Below are positions 6,244-11,812 of a stretch of DNA of 11,812 bases, in pieces (the first letter of the stretch is position 1; every line of letters starts with the position of its first letter). The position numbers were made by a program, and so were the translations under genes. Under the pieces are notes generated by a model. That model worked only from the letters and a program-made list of their open reading frames with translations, was not told the DNA's origin and searched no databases. This stretch comes from Clostridiaceae bacterium (GTDB lineage Bacteria; Bacillota; Clostridia; Acetivibrionales; DUMC01), in contig JAAZDH010000337.1 in NCBI GenBank assembly GCA_012512865.1, positions 1-11,812 on the forward strand, in the 5' to 3' direction.

Positions 6244-8520
6244 ATGAACCTTGAGCAATTGCTGGAGCATGTAAAAAATAATGAAAGAATTGCAAGGAAC
6301 ATTACCCACTGGGAAAGGATACCTCCAAGGGAAGCGATATATGAAGAATTGCCCGGAAGCACCGATGCGAGGATTAGGAATGCTCTTAAGCGAAAAGGTA
6401 TACACCGCCTTTATTCTCACCAGGCAAGGGCGGTGGCCGAGGTGGCCAGCGGGAAAAATATAGTTGTGGTGACTCCTACCGCGTCGGGCAAAACGATGTG
6501 CTATAATATTCCCGTGCTTGATGCAATTGTCAAGGATGAAGAGTCCAGGGCATTGTTCATCTTCCCGACAAAGGCCCTGGCCCAGGACCAGCTGGCCGAG
6601 CTGCACGAGTTGATAACCATGGCCGGGGTCCAGGTAAAAACATATACGTATGACGGCGATACGCCGCAGACCGCAAGAAAAGCAATAAGGCAGGCAGGTC
6701 ACATCGTAATCACCAACCCGGACATGCTCCACAGCGGCATACTCCCCCATCACACGAAATGGACCAAGTTGTTTGAAAACCTGAAATTTATCGTCATTGA
6801 TGAAATCCATCATTACAGGGGGGTGTTCGGGAGCCATATGGCCAACGTGATGCGCAGGTTGAAGCGTATCTGCGATTTCTACGGTTCAAAACCCCAGTTT
6901 ATATGCTGTTCTGCAACCATCGCCAACCCGGGCGAACTAGCCTCGAGGATAACCGGGGCTGAAGTTGTTGTTATTGACAACAACGGGGCCCCGTCAGGGG
7001 GGAAGCATTTTATATTCTACAATCCCCCGGTGGTAAATAGGGAACTTGGCATAAGAAGGAGCAGCGTGCTTGAAGCAAGGCAATTAGCCGAGCTTTTTGT
7101 AAGGAACAGCATACAGACCATCATATTCACCAGGAGCAGGCTGATCGTGGAGGTGCTCGTCACCTACCTCAAGGATATATTCAGTAAGAGCTTGAGGGGA
7201 GCGAACAGCATAAGGGGGTACAGGGGCGGTTACCTGCCAAACCAGAGACGAGAGATAGAAAGGGGCATGAGAAGCGGGGAAATAACCGGTATTGTCGCAA
7301 CCAACGCCCTTGAGCTCGGGATAGACATAGGAAGCCTGGAAACCTGCATTATGTGCGGCTATCCTGGCACGATATCCAGCACCTGGCAGCAGGCAGGCAG
7401 GGCGGGAAGAAAGAACAGCATGTCTGCCGCCGTCCTGGTGGCCAGCAGCAGCCCCATTGACCAGTATATCATTAATCACCCGGAATATTTCTTTGGGAAA
7501 AGCCCGGAAAACGGCCTTATAAACCCGGACAACCTCGTGATTTTGCTGAGCCATATCAAGTGTGCAGCCTTTGAGCTTCCTTTCACCGATGAGGAGAAGT
7601 TCGGGGTGGAGACGACAATGGAGATTCTTGCGTTCCTGGAGGAGTCCAAGATTTTAAGGCATGTTGGCAGCAAGTGGTACTGGATGTCTGAAGCATTTCC
7701 GGCGGATGAAATCAGCTTGAGGAGCGCATCAAACGAAAACTTCGTAGTTATTGACACAACCACGCCAGACAGGCGTGTCATAGGCGAGTGCTGCAGGTTC
7801 AGCGCTCCCATGCTCCTGCACGAGGAAGCCATATACCTCCACGAGGGCCAGCAGTACCAGGTTGAAAAACTGGACTTCGAAGAAAAAAAAGCCTACGTAA
7901 GGCAGGTGGACGTGGATTATTACACCGATGCAAACCTTGCCGTAGATTTAAAAGTGATTGATGTTTTCAGGGAAGAAATGAAGGGAGATATATTAAAATG
8001 CACAGGTGAAGTAATGGTTACATCCCTTGTCACCATGTTCAAGAAAATCAAGTTCTACACCCATGAAAATATTGGATCGGGGCCGGTAAGGCTTCCTGAA
8101 ACCACCATGCATACCACGTCATACTGGGTAGGCTTCCCCGAGGAAATCCCGGGAGGTATGACCCAGACGGATATCCAAAACGGGCTGCTGGGTTTGTCCA
8201 ATATTATCCCGAATGCTTCCACCATGTACCTCATGTGTGACCCGAAGGACATAAGGGTGGTATACCAGGTCAAATCCACGTTTACCGGGAGACCCACCAT
8301 CTACATTTACGACAATTATCCCGGTGGAGTGGGATTTAGCGACAAGCTGTATGAGATTAACGCGGAAATATTTAAGACGGCTGCAAACATGATAAAGGAC
8401 TGCGTATGCGAAACGGGATGCCCCTCCTGCGTGGGGCCCCTGGAGGAGTTCTCGGGAGGGGGAAACCCGAAGGAAACAACGCTTAAGCTGATAAACATGG
8501 TCCTTGAAGCCGATTTATGA
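6244..8520 (+). CDS. mrfA: DExH helicase MrfA (YprA family) with C-terminal zinc site
   Basis: MrfA is the helicase half of the B. subtilis MrfAB pathway, which repairs mitomycin C lesions independently of UvrABC; it is an ATP-driven 3'-5' translocase. Motifs in order: the Q-like region LYSHQARA; Walker A TPTASGKT (77-84, K83); DEIH (186-189); SATIANP (S223); IIFTRSR; NALELGIDIG; and QQAGRAGRK (382-390). The C-terminal MZB/DUF1998-type domain ends with CxCxxxCxxC at C720, C722, C726 and C729, the zinc-binding arrangement of the family. From memory of B. subtilis YprA, the similarity extends over the full length, e.g. PDMLHS.ILPHHTKW and YLHEG.QYQVEKLD. The length, 758 aa, is also typical. ATG 6244 is preceded by GAGGTG (6228-6233) at 10 nt and a further GAGGAG. 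The start overlaps, as ATGA, a TGA in the dusB frame. G+C looks higher than in the AT-rich spacers. The partner gene mrfB follows after 135 bp. Confidence 0.96.
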   Translation: MNLEQLLEHVKNNERIARNITHWERIPPREAIYEELPGSTDARIRNALKRKGIHRLYSHQARAVAEVASGKNIVVVTPTASGKTMCYNIPVLDAIVKDEESRALFIFPTKALAQDQLAELHELITMAGVQVKTYTYDGDTPQTARKAIRQAGHIVITNPDMLHSGILPHHTKWTKLFENLKFIVIDEIHHYRGVFGSHMANVMRRLKRICDFYGSKPQFICCSATIANPGELASRITGAEVVVIDNNGAPSGGKHFIFYNPPVVNRELGIRRSSVLEARQLAELFVRNSIQTIIFTRSRLIVEVLVTYLKDIFSKSLRGANSIRGYRGGYLPNQRREIERGMRSGEITGIVATNALELGIDIGSLETCIMCGYPGTISSTWQQAGRAGRKNSMSAAVLVASSSPIDQYIINHPEYFFGKSPENGLINPDNLVILLSHIKCAAFELPFTDEEKFGVETTMEILAFLEESKILRHVGSKWYWMSEAFPADEISLRSASNENFVVIDTTTPDRRVIGECCRFSAPMLLHEEAIYLHEGQQYQVEKLDFEEKKAYVRQVDVDYYTDANLAVDLKVIDVFREEMKGDILKCTGEVMVTSLVTMFKKIKFYTHENIGSGPVRLPETTMHTTSYWVGFPEEIPGGMTQTDIQNGLLGLSNIIPNASTMYLMCDPKDIRVVYQVKSTFTGRPTIYIYDNYPGGVGFSDKLYEINAEIFKTAANMIKDCVCETGCPSCVGPLEEFSGGGNPKETTLKLINMVLEADL

Positions 8521-8558
8521 GGCCGGACAATTGTATGAATGCAGGTAATTCTTTTATG

Positions 8559-8621
8559 AAGCTGATTGGCAGCTAATTAGACGTTTAGCTGATTAGCTGT
8601 TTAACTGGCTGTTTATTAAAC
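8559..8621 (+). promoter_or_regulatory. Repeat cluster with alternative hairpins in the mrfA-mrfB gap
   Basis: CAGCTAA (8570-8576) can pair with either of two identical TTAGCTG arms, at 8585-8591 or 8593-8599. GTTTAA (8599-8604) can pair with TTAAAC (8616-8621) and overlaps the second arm by one base. GCTGTTTA is also repeated at 8596-8603 and 8608-8615. No T-run follows the stems, so this is not a standard terminator. It may be an mRNA-processing or translation-control element within the operon, or a local slippage product. Confidence 0.35.
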
Positions 8622-8655
8622 TGATTTTAGAGAAGTTTTTGGGAGAAGTTTTATA

Positions 8656-10095
8656 ATGAATCCTGATGTGCTTGAGAAATTAAGGCAGTATAGTCGTCAG
8701 TTCAATAAGGAAAAGGCCGGAGACAGGAAGAAGGCTGCCGGCGAAGGGGAAGGAACTGGTGGCGCCCGGGAGCATAACCCTGGTAACCCTGGTACAAGCA
8801 GAAGCCTTACGCCGTCCGGCAACATGGCGTTACCGGGTGCGCTGGATATATTGCATACAGGGGATGATGGCCCCGGTACGGCCGGGGAGGCAGCGGGAGC
8901 AGGCCTGGACATCCACAACTTAATAGAGGGGGAAATATACAAGAATGAAGAGGGATGCTGCTTTATCACGGAAAACAGGTATCCCTTGACCTACCTACAC
9001 GGGGGTTGCCGCCTTGGAGACGTGGCAGCAGGCATCAGCAGTTCCTCCTTGAAGCGGCTTTGTCCCGGGTTTCGCCCGGTTGGCGATGACAGTGCTTACA
9101 ACAACACAAATATAGGTATAGATACGAATATAGATATAAGGGACTTCTTGTTTCTCGATATAGAAACAACAGGCCTGGCAGGCGGTGTCGGAACTGTAGC
9201 CTTCCTGGTAGGGACGGGCTTTTTCAAGGACGACAGCTTCGTGGTGCGGCAATATTTTATGAGGGATTACGACGAGGAAATAGCCATGCTCAAGGCGCTA
9301 AACCTCTTGTTTCCGCCATACAAGGTTCTTGTCACTTTTAATGGGAAGGCTTTTGATATGAATATAATCCGCACCCGCTACACTTATAACAGGACCAGGT
9401 GCGAGCTTGACGAGGAAGAGACAGGCCACATAGACTTGCTGCTGCTTGCCCGGAGGTTGTGGAAAGAAAAGCTTGAAAGTTGTTCCCTTTCCTCCCTTGA
9501 AGAAAATATCCTTGGGGAATCGAGGGTTGACGACATACCGGGGGAACTGATTCCCCAGGTTTATTTCAAATACGTGGTTGACAGGGACGCAAGGGAGATT
9601 AAAAGGGTGATGAAGCACAACGAACTGGATATATTATCAATGGTTGCCTTACTTAACAAGATTAACAACATGTTGAGGGACCCTATCTTGGAAACCAGCT
9701 GCGATTATGAGCTCATGGGTGTCGGGAAAGTGCTCGAGTCGGCGGGGGATTCGGAACTGGTGGTGGAGTGCTTTGAAAAGTGCATGAAATCCGGCAGCCC
9801 CTACACGAGGTATACGGCATTAAAAAAGCTCACGCGAATATACAAGCGCGAGGGGAATTATGCAAAGGCGGTTGAAATCTGGGATATAACGGCACGGAAC
9901 CAGGACTTTTTCAGCATATTTTCTTTAATTGAGCTTGCAAAATACTATGAGCATAAAGAAAAGAACATAGACAAGGCTATTGAGGTTACCGAAAGGGCAA
10001 TGCGCTTATCCGTTGCCATGGGAATTTACGAGGACAGGCTTAGGGGCGAACTGAAAAAGCGGATGGAAAGGTTGAAGCGTAAAGCACAATTTTGA
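8656..10095 (+). CDS. mrfB: DnaQ-like exonuclease MrfB (YprB family) with TPR-like C-terminus
   Basis: MrfB is the nuclease partner of MrfA in mitomycin-lesion repair. The RNase H-like (DEDD) domain spans about residues 160-340. Its metal-binding acidic residues are visible: D168 and E170 in FLDIETTGLAGG, D234 in FNGKAFDM, and D325 in HNELDIL, with H321 four residues before it; D260 in HIDLLLLARR is another conserved-looking acidic residue. Residues about 360-460 form helical TPR-like repeats, including YAKAVEIWDITARNQ and DKAIEVTERAMRLS. The N-terminal 65 or so residues hold a glycine/proline-rich low-complexity linker (GEGEGTGG, NPGNPGTS), which probably accounts for much of the extra length over the B. 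subtilis protein (about 413 aa against 479 here). GGGAG at 8641-8645 lies 10 nt before the ATG. It is probably co-transcribed with mrfA. Confidence 0.93.
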   Translation: MNPDVLEKLRQYSRQFNKEKAGDRKKAAGEGEGTGGAREHNPGNPGTSRSLTPSGNMALPGALDILHTGDDGPGTAGEAAGAGLDIHNLIEGEIYKNEEGCCFITENRYPLTYLHGGCRLGDVAAGISSSSLKRLCPGFRPVGDDSAYNNTNIGIDTNIDIRDFLFLDIETTGLAGGVGTVAFLVGTGFFKDDSFVVRQYFMRDYDEEIAMLKALNLLFPPYKVLVTFNGKAFDMNIIRTRYTYNRTRCELDEEETGHIDLLLLARRLWKEKLESCSLSSLEENILGESRVDDIPGELIPQVYFKYVVDRDAREIKRVMKHNELDILSMVALLNKINNMLRDPILETSCDYELMGVGKVLESAGDSELVVECFEKCMKSGSPYTRYTALKKLTRIYKREGNYAKAVEIWDITARNQDFFSIFSLIELAKYYEHKEKNIDKAIEVTERAMRLSVAMGIYEDRLRGELKKRMERLKRKAQF

Positions 10096-10160
10096 TTTTT
10101 TAAATAATGTTTCCGTATCTATATTTCCCGTCATAAGTTTTAAGCAAGTTTAATATTTAT

Positions 10161-10191
10161 ATCATGACCGGTATTTTTAAGGAGTCATGAT
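10161..10191 (+). promoter_or_regulatory. Perfect inverted repeat enclosing the spoVB ribosome binding site
   Basis: ATCATGAC (10161-10168) and GTCATGAT (10184-10191) are perfect 8-bp inverted arms around a 15-base loop. The loop holds AAGGA of the Shine-Dalgarno, whose final G and the ATG start(s) lie in the 3' arm. In mRNA this hairpin would mask the start codon. Each arm contains the self-complementary TCATGA, so the DNA could equally be a two-site operator. Confidence 0.45.
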
Positions 10192-11752
10192 GCCTGCCAG
10201 AAGATCGTTTATTAACAGCGCGGTAATCCTGATGGTTTCCGGATTGGTTGTCCGCCTGTTGGGCTTTGTGTACAGGATATATGTTTCAAACATGCTGGGC
10301 TCGGAGGCAATGGGTATTTTCCAGTTAATATCTCCGGTCTATTCCCTTATTATATTAACCCTTACCTCAGGCGTATCAATTGCGATATCAAGGATGGTGT
10401 CACGGGAAACAGCAAGAAGGCATATAGTAAACGTGAGAAGGATTACTGTAATTGCCTTGTTATCAGTATTTGCCGCCGGCATGTTAATCTCGCTTTTTAT
10501 GCTTATAAATGCCAGGTTAATTGCAAATGAAATCTTGAAAGACCCCAGGACTTATTATTCGGTGTTGCTGCTTGTTCCATGCATACCGGTAATTGCCCTT
10601 TCTTCAACCTTGAAAGGATTTTTCTATGGAATCCAGGAAGTGACACCCAATGCATGGTCACAAATCGCAGAACAGGTTACAAGAATCGTTCTTGTACTAC
10701 TTGCCGCAAAACAATTCATAAATAACGGCCTTGAATATGCATGCGCGTTTGCAACGGCTGCCATGGCGGCAGGAGAGATAGCAAGCTTGTTGGTGCTCTA
10801 CCTGGCATACAGGAAGAGAGTTAAAAAATATATTAAGAACAAGTCAAAAAAGGGTTTGATGAGAAAACGCGCAATAATACTTGAAATACTAAAAATATCC
10901 TGGCCTGTTTCGTCCAACAGGTTCATAACATCAATCATGTCAGCAATAGAGCTGATACTTATACCCAGGAGGCTACTGGCAGGGGGAATGGATTACCAGG
11001 CAAGCATTGAAACGTATGGCAAGCTGACAGGCATGGCGATGCCCCTCGTATATTTTCCGGCGCTTGTTACGTCATCTCTTGCTGTCACCCTTGTTCCTGC
11101 CATCTCGGAAGCCTTGTCGCTAAGAAATTTTAAAACCGTAACCGCCCGTATTTCCAAGTCCATACAGGTAACGCTTGCGCTAGGGTTCATTTTTTTCGCG
11201 GTTTTCATGTGCTACCATGATGAAATAGGCAACCTCATATTTAGGAGGGAAAACATAGGAGAGCTTCTCTACCTTTTGTCATTTGCATGCATACCTTTAT
11301 ATTTTCAGCAGACACTGTCCGGTATACTCAACGGATTGGGTAAACAGGGCGCATCATTGAGAAATTCGATGATAGGATACCTGATAAGAATAGGGTTTGT
11401 GTATTTCTGCATCCCTGTCTACGGTATAAAAAGTTATACTATTGCTATTCTTGCAAGTTCAATTCTTACATGCTTGCTAAATTTACTTGTAGTAACCAGG
11501 GAGACAGGAATGGCAGTGGACATAAGAAACTGGATGCTGAAGCCGGGCATCGTGGCGGTGTCCATGCTATTAACGGGAAGATATATACACGGTTTTTTTG
11601 CCACACTTTTTAAACACTCCATGTTTGCTGCCGCATTTTCGGTAATAGCAAGCATAGCAGTTGGCATTTTTTTGATGGTGATGATAGGGGTGTTGGAGAA
11701 AAAACAGTTGTTAAAAGCAATTGGTTTAGGCAAGGACGACTTCCACGGCTAA
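10187..11752 (+). CDS. spoVB: Stage V sporulation protein B, MATE/MurJ-fold lipid flippase
   Basis: SpoVB is a multi-pass membrane transporter of the polysaccharide/lipid-linked-precursor flippase superfamily. It is needed for spore cortex peptidoglycan and is inferred to move lipid-linked precursors across the forespore membrane. The N-terminus (RRSFINSAVILMVSGLVVRL, then LGFVYRIYVSNMLGSEAMG) has the family's start of TM1 and the following GxxxG-like loop. Hydrophobic segments continue throughout, consistent with about 14 helices, broken by a basic loop at about 208-225 (YRKRVKKYIKNKSKKG). The length (521 aa) is close to B. subtilis SpoVB (518). Two consecutive ATGs compete as start: 10187 is only 2 nt after AAGGAG, while 10190 is 5 nt away and fits better, so the protein may begin one residue later. 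The gap from mrfB is 91 bp. A general MurJ/Wzx-like role cannot be excluded, as paralogs are common in Clostridia. Confidence 0.92.
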   Translation: MMPARRSFINSAVILMVSGLVVRLLGFVYRIYVSNMLGSEAMGIFQLISPVYSLIILTLTSGVSIAISRMVSRETARRHIVNVRRITVIALLSVFAAGMLISLFMLINARLIANEILKDPRTYYSVLLLVPCIPVIALSSTLKGFFYGIQEVTPNAWSQIAEQVTRIVLVLLAAKQFINNGLEYACAFATAAMAAGEIASLLVLYLAYRKRVKKYIKNKSKKGLMRKRAIILEILKISWPVSSNRFITSIMSAIELILIPRRLLAGGMDYQASIETYGKLTGMAMPLVYFPALVTSSLAVTLVPAISEALSLRNFKTVTARISKSIQVTLALGFIFFAVFMCYHDEIGNLIFRRENIGELLYLLSFACIPLYFQQTLSGILNGLGKQGASLRNSMIGYLIRIGFVYFCIPVYGIKSYTIAILASSILTCLLNLLVVTRETGMAVDIRNWMLKPGIVAVSMLLTGRYIHGFFATLFKHSMFAAAFSVIASIAVGIFLMVMIGVLEKKQLLKAIGLGKDDFHG

Positions 11753-11812
11753 TATGGTCGCTTCGGCTACGTATTGTAATGTTTAATGCTGGCGAAAAAA
11801 TCCTACCCGTCA
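11753..11812. other. Short tail after spoVB, no feature identified
   Basis: Sixty bases remain. An imperfect GTCGC-TTCG-GCTAC hairpin (one mismatch) lies at 11757-11770, but no T-run follows it, so I do not call a terminator. No start codon with a ribosome binding site is visible before the window ends. Confidence 0.4.

Noticed and set aside
5800..6837. Long minus-strand open frame over the dusB-mrfA junction (345 codons)
   Set aside because: It is antisense to conserved dusB and mrfA. It is phenylalanine/serine-rich only because it reads the purine-rich tract backwards, and no family resemblance is seen.
7084..7554. Minus-strand open frame inside mrfA
   Set aside because: It is a shadow of conserved helicase motifs on the + strand and has no ribosome binding site or recognisable domain.
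10096..10186. Sigma-E-type promoter upstream of spoVB
   Set aside because: B. subtilis spoVB is a sigma-E-type gene, so I looked for the -35/-10 pair. CATAAGTT at 10132-10139 is a partial -10 match, but no suitable -35 lies at the right distance.
11753..11812. GTCGC-TTCG-GCTAC hairpin as spoVB terminator
   Set aside because: The stem is short with a C-T mismatch and no T-tract follows.

Overview
The window looks like chromosomal DNA of an endospore-forming Clostridia-type Firmicute. It encodes SpoIIE and SpoVB, has very AT-rich spacers, strong GGAGG-type ribosome binding sites, frequent AGG arginine codons, and a close counterpart of the Bacillus subtilis MrfA/MrfB (YprA/YprB) pair. I cannot name the genus. 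Every confident gene is on the + strand, and no transposase, CRISPR array or phage gene is visible.

Layout. Bases 1-230 hold the A-rich end of an unseen upstream gene and an intrinsic terminator. Bases 230-391 hold the spoIIE control region: an 11-bp direct repeat, three TGACAA-type motifs, and a TATAAT box with an unusually long spacer, which resembles the Spo0A-activated promoter class. spoIIE (392-2914) encodes the membrane-anchored PP2C phosphatase that releases sigma-F activity in the forespore. It is followed by two small membrane-protein genes: an unrecognised protein with a C-terminal membrane anchor (3150-3608) and a polytopic Yip1-like protein (3949-4575). A tRNA-Arg(CCG) gene (4771-4845) has its own TATAAT box and a strong terminator.

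The second half is a probable dusB-mrfA-mrfB cluster followed by spoVB. DusB makes dihydrouridine in tRNA. MrfA (DExH helicase with a four-cysteine zinc site) and MrfB (DnaQ-like nuclease with TPR-like repeats) are the two parts of a known mitomycin-lesion repair pathway. SpoVB is a MATE/MurJ-fold flippase linked to spore cortex synthesis. The setting therefore puts a DNA-repair module between sporulation genes.

Most of the genes are known families, and I found no convincing new multi-gene system. The oddest signals are non-canonical: a lysine/alanine-rich reading frame that continues in frame with dusB past its amber stop, ending 100 bases later, with the same frame later reaching an ATGA overlap with mrfA; a perfect inverted repeat around the spoVB ribosome binding site and start; alternative hairpin arms in the mrfA-mrfB gap; and a GC-rich islet in an otherwise AT-rich spacer.
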